Assembly: GCA_020350825.1 (NCBI GenBank)
Contig: CP070724.1
Coordinates: forward strand, 1,141,584 to 1,179,871
Length of the DNA stretch: 38,288 nucleotides
Reading direction: 5' to 3'
Source of the DNA: Thermoplasmatales archaeon
GTDB taxonomy: Archaea > Thermoplasmatota > E2 > DHVEG-1
Part shown: positions 1 to 9,317 of the stretch, in pieces
How positions within the stretch are numbered: the first letter of the stretch is position 1
Layout: each line of letters starts with the position of its first letter
Notes under the pieces: generated by a model
Databases searched by the model: none
Told to the model about the DNA's origin: nothing
What the model saw: the letters and a program-made list of their open reading frames with translations, nothing else
Made by a program: the position numbers and the translations under genes

Positions 1-63
1 TTTTTTAATGCGTATCAATTCATTATCTTTTTCAAGTGTTGATAGAAAATCACGAAGATTCAT
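1..63 (-). CDS. UbiD-family decarboxylase, N-terminal fragment (cut by window edge)
   Basis: Only the first 21 codons lie in the window. They read MNLRDFLSTLEKDNELIRIK and then K, which matches the characteristic opening of UbiD-family prenylated-FMN decarboxylases (an M-x-LR-x-F-x-x-x-LE start followed by a hydrophobic-R-I-K strand). The ATG overlaps the stop of the mevalonate kinase gene as TAATG, so the two are probably translationally coupled. In archaea that use the anhydromevalonate route, a UbiD homologue decarboxylates trans-anhydromevalonate 5-phosphate to isopentenyl phosphate. Coupling to mevalonate kinase suggests that role here. Menaquinone-type UbiD is the alternative, and the fragment alone cannot separate them. 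Confidence 0.65.
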   Translation of the reverse strand, partial: MNLRDFLSTLEKDNELIRIKK

Positions 64-1013
64 TACTCGATACCGCCCCGGGATGCACATATTACCGTCT
101 TTATAGTCTGAAATCCCTCTTTTTCAATGGCGTTTGTCACCTTTTCTTGCAGTTCTTTACCAGGCGTCAAAGCGATTATGTTCCCCCCTAAGCCGCCACC
201 AGTAAGTTTCGATCCAAGAGCACCATGCTCTCGTGCAACATTTACAAGAAAATCAAGTTCTCTCGATGAAACTTCTATCTGTTGCAAAAGTTTATGATTT
301 TCATTCATGAGCTTTCCAACTTCTTTATAATCTCCCTCACGCAAAGCTCTTTTTGCCAAATATGCTATATTTTCAGTTCTATTAAATATCTCCTTATATT
401 TCTCAGGATTTTTCTCTTTCCTCTCCCTAACACCAGCAACTGCAGCAGCTGTGTTTGCAACTTTACCAGTATTACCTATTACGATTTCAATAGGGTTAGA
501 AATTGGGATTTTTTCTATTATATTATTTTCTCCTTTTTGAAACCAAATAAGCCCTCCATAAGTTGAAGCAGTGTTGTCAACTCCTGATGGAGTACCGTGA
601 TATCCTTTTTCTCCTTCATATGATATATCATTAATATCGTCATCTGATAGATTGAGGTTAAAATAGTCTGAGAGAGCTCTCCCAATTGCCACACACGAAG
701 CTGCACTAGCACCGATGCCACTTGCTGCATAAAGATTTCCATTCAACGTAATTTTGATTCCATTTTTAGACGTGTCAATACCCATTTTCTTCAAAATTCT
801 ATTAATGGAATCATATTGTTGGTTAATTTTTTCTTCTTTATAATTTGGGATTGCATCCCGGTTATCTTCTAGCATTAACTTAGGTTGATCATATGGTTCT
901 ATTTTAGCAACCGTATATTTGCCTATTGCAGTAACAATTGATGGTATCCCATATACTACAAAATGCTCATTAAATAAAATGGCTTTCCCATAGCCGATGC
1001 CGTGACCTTTCAT
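63..1013 (-). CDS. mvk: Mevalonate kinase (GHMP family)
   Basis: Cytosolic enzyme of 316 residues that phosphorylates mevalonate to mevalonate 5-phosphate for archaeal isoprenoid lipids. The GHMP-kinase pattern is complete. Lys10 lies in GKAILFNEHFVVYG, the phosphate-binding motif 2 is at about residues 94-108 (YAASGIGASAAS), the catalytic Asp146 is in GTPSGVDN, and motif 3 is KLTGGGLGGN near residue 270. The PSGVDN motif with Asp favours true mevalonate kinase over the mevalonate 3-kinase/decarboxylase-like enzymes known from Thermoplasma. Length is normal for archaeal MVK. Motif 2 reads GIGASAA where GLGSSAA is usual, which keeps the second serine. The gene is first in a minus-strand operon that continues out of the window with a UbiD homologue. 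Confidence 0.92.
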   Translation of the reverse strand: MKGHGIGYGKAILFNEHFVVYGIPSIVTAIGKYTVAKIEPYDQPKLMLEDNRDAIPNYKEEKINQQYDSINRILKKMGIDTSKNGIKITLNGNLYAASGIGASAASCVAIGRALSDYFNLNLSDDDINDISYEGEKGYHGTPSGVDNTASTYGGLIWFQKGENNIIEKIPISNPIEIVIGNTGKVANTAAAVAGVRERKEKNPEKYKEIFNRTENIAYLAKRALREGDYKEVGKLMNENHKLLQQIEVSSRELDFLVNVAREHGALGSKLTGGGLGGNIIALTPGKELQEKVTNAIEKEGFQTIKTVICASRGGIE

Positions 1014-1204
1014 AATTATCCCATTGATTTTCTCAAATTTTTTGGTTACAACATTAAATAGGTATATTATTTTTATGGAATTGAATGTCTTGCAGTTGTA
1101 TGTAGAGGAAAGGAAGGTTTATTCCTATTAATCCTTAAATCTTTTAGTCGGCATGTTTTTTTCAAAATTATAAATTATATTTATTAATGATCATCTAAAC
1201 ACAT

Positions 1205-4200
1205 TTATTGTGTATGTTGAATAAGGCCCGTTTTTCTAGTTTCTGTTAAAGAAAGAAGGAAACCAATAAATCCTTTAAGAACGGTTGTAATTAAAAAACC
1301 CATTAGGGATAGAACAAAAATTTTTTCTCCTTCTATTGAAAAAAAAGTTGAAAACAATAAAATCGCGGTATATTCGCGAACTCCTAGACCAGCGAAAGAA
1401 ATCGGTATAAAACCTGCAGCATTAGCAATAGGATATAACAAAAGAAAATAAAGATAAGGAATGTCCAATCCAAGTGCTAAGACAATGATATATTCCTGAG
1501 TAAAGATAATGATCCAGGTAAAACCCCCTAATATAAGAGGGAAAATTAATCTTTTTATACTTGGAAAATCCTTGTAAAATGTATCAATAAATCTATTAAG
1601 ATGATTTCTTAATTTTTTTGGAGTAAAATACTTTACAAGAGAATACAAAAGTTTTTCTCCTCTTTCTTTTTTAATGAAATATAAAAGTATTATGATCAAA
1701 ATAATAATCCAAATGACGGTTATATAGAATAATTCGGGGAATAATCCAATGATTATTAACCCTCCGATAACCATCATTACATAAAGAGAAAGTGTACGGA
1801 TTACTGAATCAATAAATACGTTTATAAAAAGTTTACCATAAGGTTCACCAGTATGTTCTTTCATGTGAGGGACTTTTATGAGTTGGCCAATATATCCTGG
1901 TGAGATGGTTCCGTAAAAATATCCTATTAAATGTATCTTAAGAGATTGAAAGTAAGGAATTTTTATTTTTTGTTCCTTTTGAACTAATTGCCAGGCATAG
2001 TTTCTAATAATCAGAACAGGAATTGTTAGAAAAGCTGAGATAATTATATATATTGGTGGAATTGAAAGAAATGCATCAATTATTTCTCCGACATCTAAAT
2101 TGTAAATGAGAAAAATGAATATAGTAATGCCAATAAAAGGAAGGATTTTTTTGGCTTGGTTAAAATTTTTTTTCGACAATAGTTTGACTGATAAAAGATT
2201 TCGCTTAAAATTTAATATCGCAATGATTAAGATAATAATCGCCGATAGAATATACAAATAAAATCCAATGGCGGGCCCCCAACTGCAATTGAGCGCTTCA
2301 TACGTTCCTTCTCCCGGTATAACTATATTAACATTTCCTTGTCCAATAAAATTACCGACATCTACTTTTGCAAACTCAGACATTGTAATCGAAAACAATA
2401 CAAGTGAGGCAACCAAGATTAAACCTGCAGAAGAGATAGATAGCAATGAAAACCGTTTTTTACCATATCGATCGAAAACAATACTCACAATTAAGAACAG
2501 ACAACTGACAATTGTTAATAATGGTAGAACACTCATAACATTGACGAATATCTCCGGGAGATACTCGATCTCTCCACCAATAACGTTTTGTGAGACAGTT
2601 AAAGTGACAAGATTTACGGGATGTAAAAACATACTGGTTGTTGTTTCTAGATTAGAAACGGAACCATGTAGTATCCACCATGGGCTTATAATTGATATGA
2701 TTGCTAGCGTTATTGCGAATATTTTCAGGAAGGATTTGATTTCTTTTTTCCTTAGGGTTAGATATGTACCTATTAATAAAAAAATTGCAGAAGAGTATAT
2801 TATGATAATAGGAAAAATTGGTTCTTCTGTCGTTATTAGATTAAAGGTTCTTTCGCTAACAACGTTGATTCCTCTTTCGCTTATTAAATTCTCATCAAGA
2901 TAAACTTCGGCTTTGTAGTGTCCCGGTGGTAGTGAAAATTGTGAAAGACCTTTTTCGCTACCAATTTTTTGTACTTTGTTACCTTCTCTTATTATCATTG
3001 TAATTGCGTCTTTTAAAGGAATACCTCTAGAATTAAATGTATATACTTTTATGTTAAATTCAGCTGGAAAAATAAGATTAATCTTTTCATCTGAGCTAAT
3101 TTCTATGTTTTGTTCTTCTGAAAATGATTTATACTGTAAGTTAAGTTGGTAATTAGCTGGAATTAGATTTGAAAAAAGAAAATTACTTGCCGGAAGTTTT
3201 TCTGCAGATATTACTGTCGGTTCAGCCATTTCCTTGCTAGTAAGAACTGGATTGAGATCAATTTCTGGGGGTAATCCCCAGTTATCTAAAATTTTTAATG
3301 TAAGATGATATCGTTCAATATTCATTGATTTTTTTATTGGAACTAGGGTTCTAATGCTCCTTAATTTTACAGGTTCCTCATGGATTACAAAACCATTGTA
3401 TAATACCTTAAGATTGTAGCTACTTAAAATACTGGATGGTGCTTTTATTAAAGCTTGACCATTCTCATCAGTAATGCTTTTTGATATGGGGGTATCATCC
3501 TTTAATAAAATCACTTTTGCATCTTTTACACCTTCTTCGTTCTGATCAAATACATTGACGTTAACAGACCTCTCAGGTTTACAAAAAACACGTGTTTTCG
3601 TGTCTTCTTGTACGTCTACAGTTGTAAATCCTATATATTTTCTATCTTTTCCAATTGTAGGATTTTCTTTGTAGATTTTCACAAGATATCTACCGGGTTC
3701 CAGATTTTGGAACCTTAGTTTTTTGAAAAATGTAAGATTTTTCCAGTCGAAGATTCCTAATGCTAGTTTAATTTTCTGGATAAACGTTGTATCATCAAAA
3801 CTTGGGAGCGGATTTGTTGACATCCGTCTGGCTATTCCTGTTGATATGATGTTTTCATTATAGTATAATTCTGCGCTAATGTAGGATAGATTTTTACCGG
3901 TTAGCACGGATAGAGGGAATCCCATTGGAACTGATGGTGCTTTGTGGAGAAATATAGTTAGGGAGTAGGTTTCTTTTTCTTTAATGTCTTCTGTGATTTC
4001 TTCTATTTGTGATGGTCTAATTTTTGAGAGTTTTTGGAATATGCCTGCTTCCTGTATTACGGCTTGGTATCCTCCAATCTCGGTAGAGAAAAATTCTGCA
4101 TCGAACTCTATGGTAAATCCTTTAGAAATTTCAAGATCGTGAGGATATCCTTTTTCATAGGAATTTCTACCCAGTTGTAAAGAGGCCACTTTATTTTCAA

Positions 4201-5449
4201 TTCCTGGCAGATTAGGATATCCTGATTCGTACACTTTCAGTTGTATTCCATCTCTTTCATCTATTCCGGATTTTACTACGCTATTCGAACTAAGGATAAG
4301 AGCATGAGCAATTCCAGATTTGCCCTCGTCAAATGAAGCCCATGTTTTATTTCCAAGATCAACATCATGACTGGTATCAACTATAGAGATATCCCAATCG
4401 CCATCGTTATATTGAGGATCGGGATCCAACCGATATTCTCTGATTATATCATCCTCTGAGTATACATGAAGATAAGGGAATATTTTTCCAAAATTCAACT
4501 CTTTTATTGCATTGCTTCTGATACCACCGCATTTAATGCTGGCGAACATCCCATCATAGTTTGCATTAGGTGTAACTCTTAATTCTTTTAACGTATCGTG
4601 TTTTACATGAATGAATAAACTCCTTTTCTCATTGGGACAATAGTAATATTTGTATATTGCAGTTGTTTGGATGTCCTCACGATCCGTTCCACTAATTATT
4701 CCAAACTCAATCATGAGATTACCATCCACAAAAATTTCTTTAGAAATAAGTCGTTCAATCGTGGAACTATAATCGTCTACTTCTGTACCATAGTAGTACC
4801 AAAAATCGAAAGATGCTAGTACCTCACCATTGCTAGGAACAACTTTATCTGATTTCGACTTCAATTTGGTTATCTGTTGCGTGATATCTTTTCCCATAAC
4901 GCTTCCGTCTTGAGCAACTGCATAAACGATAAATCCATCTTCAGATATCTCGTAATGTTTTGATTTTAAAAAATAACCTGGAAAAGGTTCGTACTGATAC
5001 TGAGATTCTTTGATTTCAACCCGATCTGGATAATTTGGGCCAGATTTTTCATTTTCGTCATAGTATACATAATAACGTTCATTACCATTGGCATCCTCAG
5101 GAATTAGAAAAACAAGACTACAGGCTTCTATATGATTATCATCAGAATAATTTAAATCATATATTTGGGATTCTATCTCTTTTAAATTTTCATTTACTTG
5201 AAAAACAACTCTTACAGAATGTTCTTTTTCGTTTTTTGCCCAACAAAGATCGTCAAATTCTATTCTAGTATCAATTGGCTGATGTTTTGCAATTACTGTA
5301 CTGGTATCTATTGGAATTACTATCTCCTGTTTAAAGGACCAATCATTATCCCATGTCGACGAATCAAACTCTAATGAACCAACTGGTAAAACTAGTAAAA
5401 ATATTAGATTTACCAGTAATAAGGATACGGATAGCTTCTTTAAAATCAA
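1205..5449 (-). CDS. Large exported Ig-like protein fused to a flippase-like (LPG synthase TM / UPF0104) domain
   Basis: A 1414-residue protein. It starts with a signal or anchor segment (residues about 5-25), followed by roughly 850 mostly extracellular residues. Around residues 620-690 there is a carboxypeptidase-regulatory-like beta sandwich (VNVNVFDQNEEG, then ITDENGQALI). Two transmembrane blocks follow (about 876-925 and 985-1080). From about residue 1090 to the end there is a multi-helix domain with the hallmarks of the lysylphosphatidylglycerol synthase TM/UPF0104 family: a GTISPGYIGQLIKVP stretch and an ISFAGLGVREYTAIL segment. Those families flip or modify lipids or lipid-linked sugars, but substrate cannot be inferred here. 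No in-frame ATG lies nearby, so the start is TTG at 5449, with a TATA box about 29 nt before it. The fusion is unusual in size. Function is uncertain, though the C-terminal family call is firm. Confidence 0.75.
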   Translation of the reverse strand: MILKKLSVSLLLVNLIFLLVLPVGSLEFDSSTWDNDWSFKQEIVIPIDTSTVIAKHQPIDTRIEFDDLCWAKNEKEHSVRVVFQVNENLKEIESQIYDLNYSDDNHIEACSLVFLIPEDANGNERYYVYYDENEKSGPNYPDRVEIKESQYQYEPFPGYFLKSKHYEISEDGFIVYAVAQDGSVMGKDITQQITKLKSKSDKVVPSNGEVLASFDFWYYYGTEVDDYSSTIERLISKEIFVDGNLMIEFGIISGTDREDIQTTAIYKYYYCPNEKRSLFIHVKHDTLKELRVTPNANYDGMFASIKCGGIRSNAIKELNFGKIFPYLHVYSEDDIIREYRLDPDPQYNDGDWDISIVDTSHDVDLGNKTWASFDEGKSGIAHALILSSNSVVKSGIDERDGIQLKVYESGYPNLPGIENKVASLQLGRNSYEKGYPHDLEISKGFTIEFDAEFFSTEIGGYQAVIQEAGIFQKLSKIRPSQIEEITEDIKEKETYSLTIFLHKAPSVPMGFPLSVLTGKNLSYISAELYYNENIISTGIARRMSTNPLPSFDDTTFIQKIKLALGIFDWKNLTFFKKLRFQNLEPGRYLVKIYKENPTIGKDRKYIGFTTVDVQEDTKTRVFCKPERSVNVNVFDQNEEGVKDAKVILLKDDTPISKSITDENGQALIKAPSSILSSYNLKVLYNGFVIHEEPVKLRSIRTLVPIKKSMNIERYHLTLKILDNWGLPPEIDLNPVLTSKEMAEPTVISAEKLPASNFLFSNLIPANYQLNLQYKSFSEEQNIEISSDEKINLIFPAEFNIKVYTFNSRGIPLKDAITMIIREGNKVQKIGSEKGLSQFSLPPGHYKAEVYLDENLISERGINVVSERTFNLITTEEPIFPIIIIYSSAIFLLIGTYLTLRKKEIKSFLKIFAITLAIISIISPWWILHGSVSNLETTTSMFLHPVNLVTLTVSQNVIGGEIEYLPEIFVNVMSVLPLLTIVSCLFLIVSIVFDRYGKKRFSLLSISSAGLILVASLVLFSITMSEFAKVDVGNFIGQGNVNIVIPGEGTYEALNCSWGPAIGFYLYILSAIIILIIAILNFKRNLLSVKLLSKKNFNQAKKILPFIGITIFIFLIYNLDVGEIIDAFLSIPPIYIIISAFLTIPVLIIRNYAWQLVQKEQKIKIPYFQSLKIHLIGYFYGTISPGYIGQLIKVPHMKEHTGEPYGKLFINVFIDSVIRTLSLYVMMVIGGLIIIGLFPELFYITVIWIIILIIILLYFIKKERGEKLLYSLVKYFTPKKLRNHLNRFIDTFYKDFPSIKRLIFPLILGGFTWIIIFTQEYIIVLALGLDIPYLYFLLLYPIANAAGFIPISFAGLGVREYTAILLFSTFFSIEGEKIFVLSLMGFLITTVLKGFIGFLLSLTETRKTGLIQHTQ

Positions 5450-5471
5450 CTTCTCACAATTCCATTTGGCT

Positions 5472-5485
5472 GATATTTATATAAA
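5472..5485 (-). promoter_or_regulatory. TATA box of the 1414-residue membrane protein gene
   Basis: On the minus strand the sequence TTTTTATATAAATA is centred about 29 nt before the TTG start at 5449. That distance predicts a transcript starting within a few bases of the TTG, so nearly leaderless. The 119-nt spacer carries a second, divergent promoter for the cyclo-ligase gene. Confidence 0.5.
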
Positions 5486-5536
5486 AATAAATATTTCATT
5501 ATTATTTAAAATTATTTAACTAAAAAGTAGTTAGGC

Positions 5537-5548
5537 TCTATATATCAT
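5537..5548 (+). promoter_or_regulatory. TATA box, leaderless promoter of the cyclo-ligase gene
   Basis: TCTATATATCAT is centred about 27 nt before the ATG at 5569, the archaeal spacing for transcription starting at the start codon. No Shine-Dalgarno sequence precedes the ATG, in keeping with a leaderless mRNA. Confidence 0.55.
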
Positions 5549-5568
5549 AAGATTTATACACATTTAAA

Positions 5569-6141
5569 ATGAAAGAAGTACTTCGCAAAAAAATGTTGAA
5601 GAAAAGAAGCGATATACCTAAATCAAAGGTATTGGAAAAAAGTAATCAAATAAAAAATAGACTTTTTAAAATAAAAGAGTTCAATCAAGCAAGTGCAATT
5701 CTATTTTACATTTCTTATGAAAATGAGGTTTATACTCATAATATGATAAAGGATTGTTTATCAAGTGGGAAACATGTAATTGTACCAGTCACAAGCAAAG
5801 AAAACAGGAGTTTAATTTTATCTAAATTAAAAAACTGGGGGAATCTTGAATGTGGTGCTTATGGTATTTTAAAACCTAGAAAAGAACATGTGAAAGAATT
5901 CTCTCTTGATATGGTCGATCTAATAGTTATCCCTGGTGTTGCATTTGATGAACGCGGCTATAGGATTGGACACGGGATGGATTACTATGACGACCTATTG
6001 GTAAATTCTACAAAAGCTATACACATTGGATTGGCTTTTGAGTTTCAGTTAGTAGATGAAATACCTATAGAATATCATGATATGAAATTAGATAAAATTG
6101 TTACTGAAGAAAGAATAATCACTTGTACAGATGCTATGTGA
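5569..6141 (+). CDS. 5-formyltetrahydrofolate cyclo-ligase family protein
   Basis: 190 residues, full length for the family. The enzyme uses ATP to convert 5-formyl-tetrahydrofolate (or a tetrahydropterin equivalent) to the 5,10-methenyl form in the cytosol. The diagnostic C-terminal block VDLIVIPGVAFDERGYRIGHGMDYYD matches the family signature (PGVAFD-x-x-G-x-R-x-G-x-G-x-YYD) apart from a Met-Asp where Gly-Gly or Lys-Gly is usual. The basic N-terminus (KEVLRKKMLKKRSDI) is also typical. The start is supported by a leaderless promoter. The gene converges on purP and the two 3' ends overlap by 8 bp. Both concern one-carbon or formyl chemistry, but opposite strands mean no operon. The pterin substrate is unknown. 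Confidence 0.88.
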   Translation: MKEVLRKKMLKKRSDIPKSKVLEKSNQIKNRLFKIKEFNQASAILFYISYENEVYTHNMIKDCLSSGKHVIVPVTSKENRSLILSKLKNWGNLECGAYGILKPRKEHVKEFSLDMVDLIVIPGVAFDERGYRIGHGMDYYDDLLVNSTKAIHIGLAFEFQLVDEIPIEYHDMKLDKIVTEERIITCTDAM

Positions 6142-7264
6142 CTATCTCTTTTAACTTATCGATCTCTATCGCTTTTTTTATCTCCATTGCAATCCTTTCA
6201 CCATAGCTTATTGAATCACCGTAAAGATAACCAGAATGCGGCGTGAAACGAGTCAACGGACTGCCAGGTATTCTCATTGAAACATCAAAAACTACCATTT
6301 CTTCTTTTCCTTTATCTGCAGCAATAGCACCCTGAAGCGCAAATGGACCAATTATGCCGGGAGGATATTCCTTTTTAGTAGTTTTAACAAATTTTTCACC
6401 AAGTATAAATATTCTCTCAATAATAGATTCCTTAGTTGTCGCTGCGATATGACCAGTCTCGATTATTTTAGGTTTCATATGTTTCAGAACTGCCAGTTGT
6501 TCATTTGCAGGAAGCCGGATAAGACCATCAAGATTAGTTTGTCTTCTCGTATCTGTGCCCATTATCTCAAGCTCGTCATCAATTACTGAATAGAAATAAT
6601 TGAAATTTATCTGTGCACCAATAACATATTCCTCAATAACTGCTTGTTCAAGTGCTTCTTTTGTTATCATCTTCTTGGCAAACATATCATCAGATTTTTT
6701 CTTATAATCTTCATAATTAGTTGCATAGAAAAAAGCTCTTTCATAACCTCGAATAGCTTCATTCACTTTTATTATTACAAGCCTGTCAATTTCCATTGGT
6801 GATTTGAATATCTTGGGAAACCGGATACCTGCCTTTTGTAAAAGATAATATTGATTCTTTGGAACATCCCTTTCCTCTAATTTTAACATAGAACGGGTTC
6901 CATAAATTGGTACCATGAAATTTTTTTCTATATCATTAAAGTCGAAATATACCCAGAAATATCTATTATGTATAAAGATAGCATTTTTCTTTCTCAATTG
7001 CTCCTGAACTTTTGGTTTTGTAATATCTGAGAACTTATCAAGAACTATTGTCTCATCAACACAACCTTTCCCATCACCCCGAGTTTTATAATACTCAGTA
7101 TAAGTTTTCTCTCTTCCTTTCTGGCAGACTGCAATAGTCCTAAAACCAAGCTTTTTACTACCTCTACAAACATCAAGTCCAGAATGTCCTCCTAAAACGC
7201 CAATGGTAATATTATCTTTATTATAAGAATCGACTAATTTCTGAATTTGTTTTCTTTCTATCAT
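6134..7264 (-). CDS. purP: Formate-dependent IMP-pathway enzyme PurP (FAICAR synthetase)
   Basis: 376 residues. PurP is the archaeal ATP-grasp enzyme that makes FAICAR from AICAR, formate and ATP, replacing the folate-dependent PurH formyltransferase step of purine synthesis. Visible family features are the N-terminal nucleotide-binding strand (ITIGVLGGHSGLDVCRGSKK), the GTRSMLKLEERD segment, RGYERAFFYA, and the C-terminal VFDVSMRIPGSP plus HSGYLYGDSISYGERIAMEI. Length and domain order are normal. A strong ribosome binding site (GGGAGGAG) lies about 7 nt before the ATG. The gene follows thrS by 58 nt on the same strand and may be co-transcribed with it. Its presence implies formate is the C8/C2 formyl donor for purines. 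Confidence 0.94.
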   Translation of the reverse strand: MIERKQIQKLVDSYNKDNITIGVLGGHSGLDVCRGSKKLGFRTIAVCQKGREKTYTEYYKTRGDGKGCVDETIVLDKFSDITKPKVQEQLRKKNAIFIHNRYFWVYFDFNDIEKNFMVPIYGTRSMLKLEERDVPKNQYYLLQKAGIRFPKIFKSPMEIDRLVIIKVNEAIRGYERAFFYATNYEDYKKKSDDMFAKKMITKEALEQAVIEEYVIGAQINFNYFYSVIDDELEIMGTDTRRQTNLDGLIRLPANEQLAVLKHMKPKIIETGHIAATTKESIIERIFILGEKFVKTTKKEYPPGIIGPFALQGAIAADKGKEEMVVFDVSMRIPGSPLTRFTPHSGYLYGDSISYGERIAMEIKKAIEIDKLKEIVT

Positions 7265-7322
7265 AATCGCACTCCTCCCACGTATCGATAATAGGTTTTT
7301 CTTTTTTAGGCTGTTGGAATTA

Positions 7323-9188
7323 TTATCCTTTAAACCGCGGTCTCTTTGACAAGTAAAGCGGCAGTGGCAATGTCTGCTGTGGGAAATCCTTTACTGGTTT
7401 TATTAATAAATTATGTATTTCTTTTATTGAATAGGATTTATTATTTTCTCCTATGCTTTCACTTCTAAATCTAGGTACAAATGTTTTTTCTTCTCTCTCT
7501 TTATCGCCTACAACAATGATTATGGGGATCCATTCTTTTTCTGCATCACGTATCTTTCGACTTACACTTTCTTCCCTGTCATCTATATCTGATCTAATGT
7601 GGTAATATGCAGAAATCTTGTTTAGTTCATCAACAAATTGTTTACAATCAGAAATAAATTCATCTTTTACAGGAATAAATCGAATCTGTGTTGGAGAGAT
7701 CCACAATGGAAGCATGGGTTTTTTACCTTGTTTTATTTTTATTGCTTCACGTTCAAGAAGTGCATAAACACAACGATCAATGCTACCAGAAATACTGGTA
7801 TGTAAGATGTAAGGATATTGTTTTTCACCTTTTTCATCAGCAAAAGAGATGTCAAATCGTTTTGCATTTTCAACATCAATCTGTACTGTTGAAAGTGCAC
7901 TTGCCTTATTTAAGGAATCGATTACGTTGAATTCAAATTTAATAACGAAATAGAAATACCTTTCATTCCAGATCTCAATAAGAATAGGTTTACCCGCTAG
8001 TTGTGCAAGATCTTGAGCAAACTTTTTATTATCATCGAAGAAATCTTTTACGAAACGAAGGGCAACCTCACTATCAAGTTTAAGATCATTCATCCATTTA
8101 AGCGATGTGATAAATTGTCGTTTAAACTCTTCTGTGGCTTGATTAATATCTCCACATAATGTGTGAAGATCAGGCATAGTAAAGCTTCGAAGACGTTTCA
8201 ACCCACTGACTTCACCACTTTGCTCTCTTCGAAAACTATAATGGGTAAGCTCGTACAATCGGAGTGGAAGATTACGATATGAGATAGTCATATCGTTCAT
8301 GATCATATACTGACCAAAACATGCAGCAAAACGTAGGAAAAAATCTTTGTAATCTGAACGAACAGTATATTGTCTAGCTGGAAATTTCTTTACATACTCA
8401 CTTAATGTAGGATGCTCTAAATCATACATGATTGGTGTTTCAACTTGCATCCCACCGATACTTCTCACCATGTTGTTAATGTGTCTCTCTAGTAATCCCT
8501 TAATTAATCGTCCTTTTGGATACCACCTAAAATTACCAGAATCACTTGCAGGTTCATAATCAACCAGTTCAAGTGATTGCATCATTTTAACATGAGCAGC
8601 TTCTCCAACTCCCTTCCGTGATCCTTTACTTTCGTATTCATAGAGTAGTTTTAGTTCTTTATGCTCTGAAAAATCAAACTTTTCAGCGTCAATAAGTTTT
8701 CCATTAGGAGTCAATATATACCATTGAGATTGTATCTCCTTTTCCTTCTCTACTGCTTTTTTCTCTTTTCCAGGGACGATTTCACGTGAGAGCTCAGATA
8801 GAGGATGACCTTTACATGATATTTTAAACGCTTTGTACCATCCAAATGGCGACCGTTTTACATTGAAATATTTATTTTTTAGCTCATACTCCAGTTCGAC
8901 AAGTATCTCCTTTGCTGCTTTCGCACTTCCCAGATTGGAAGAAAGATGAGCATAAGGATAAAGCATAATATTTTTGACTTTAAGTTGTTTAGCAGTATCT
9001 TGTATCTCTTTGACAGTCTCTAAAACAGTTTGTTTTGGTGATTTCTCATCGTCTTTTTCTACCGCGACAAAGGCAGTTAATGCTTCTTCTAATCTATCAT
9101 TTTTTAGTTTTACTTCCTCTGGATTTGGAATAGCTTTACCCTTCACTTCGTATTCAATATAATCGCTATGAATAAGCAGCAGTTTCAT
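7323..9188 (-). CDS. thrS: Threonyl-tRNA synthetase, archaeal type
   Basis: 621 residues; charges tRNA-Thr in the cytosol. Residues 1 to about 140 (MKLLLIHSDYIEYEVKGKAI onward) form the archaea-specific editing domain related to D-aminoacyl-tRNA deacylase, instead of the bacterial N1/N2 domains. The class II catalytic core follows, with motif 2 HYSFRREQSGEVSGLKRLRSF and motif 3 SGSIDRCVYALLER. The three expected zinc ligands are visible as Cys in AACFGQYM, His in DLHTLCGD and His in ILHTSISGS. The C-terminal anticodon-binding domain (LPLWISPTQIRFIPV onward) is complete. There is no clear Shine-Dalgarno sequence. A GC-rich stem element lies 55-130 nt upstream and could sit in the leader. Confidence 0.96.
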   Translation of the reverse strand: MKLLLIHSDYIEYEVKGKAIPNPEEVKLKNDRLEEALTAFVAVEKDDEKSPKQTVLETVKEIQDTAKQLKVKNIMLYPYAHLSSNLGSAKAAKEILVELEYELKNKYFNVKRSPFGWYKAFKISCKGHPLSELSREIVPGKEKKAVEKEKEIQSQWYILTPNGKLIDAEKFDFSEHKELKLLYEYESKGSRKGVGEAAHVKMMQSLELVDYEPASDSGNFRWYPKGRLIKGLLERHINNMVRSIGGMQVETPIMYDLEHPTLSEYVKKFPARQYTVRSDYKDFFLRFAACFGQYMIMNDMTISYRNLPLRLYELTHYSFRREQSGEVSGLKRLRSFTMPDLHTLCGDINQATEEFKRQFITSLKWMNDLKLDSEVALRFVKDFFDDNKKFAQDLAQLAGKPILIEIWNERYFYFVIKFEFNVIDSLNKASALSTVQIDVENAKRFDISFADEKGEKQYPYILHTSISGSIDRCVYALLEREAIKIKQGKKPMLPLWISPTQIRFIPVKDEFISDCKQFVDELNKISAYYHIRSDIDDREESVSRKIRDAEKEWIPIIIVVGDKEREEKTFVPRFRSESIGENNKSYSIKEIHNLLIKPVKDFPQQTLPLPLYLSKRPRFKG

Positions 9189-9241
9189 TAAATCGAGTTG
9201 TAAAACAAATAAATGTTCTTAAAGATAATGGATACGGTAAA

Positions 9242-9317
9242 TGGGGGAGGCGGCGGAGGTGTTTAACACCGCATTTAAAAAATTTTTTAGTACACTTGCA
9301 ATCCCATCTCTCCGCCT
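9242..9317. other. GC-rich stem element, possible structured RNA or thrS leader
   Basis: In otherwise very AT-rich DNA, GGCGGAG at 9252-9258 pairs perfectly with CTCCGCC at 9310-9316. Inside lies a perfect 6-bp hairpin GGTGTT-T-AACACC (9258-9270), which shares one G with the outer stem, and an A6T6 run near 9277-9288. A 7-bp closing stem with an adjacent small hairpin recalls a tRNA acceptor plus one arm, but a canonical TTC-R-A T-loop is missing on both strands. Read on the minus strand it would lie in the thrS 5' leader, where a tRNA-like control element is conceivable. That role is speculation. Confidence 0.4.

Noticed and set aside
9252..9317. Possible tRNA gene formed by GGCGGAG/CTCCGCC
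   Set aside because: The acceptor-like stem is perfect, but no T-loop consensus, D-arm or anticodon stem could be drawn on either strand. Kept only as a structured element.
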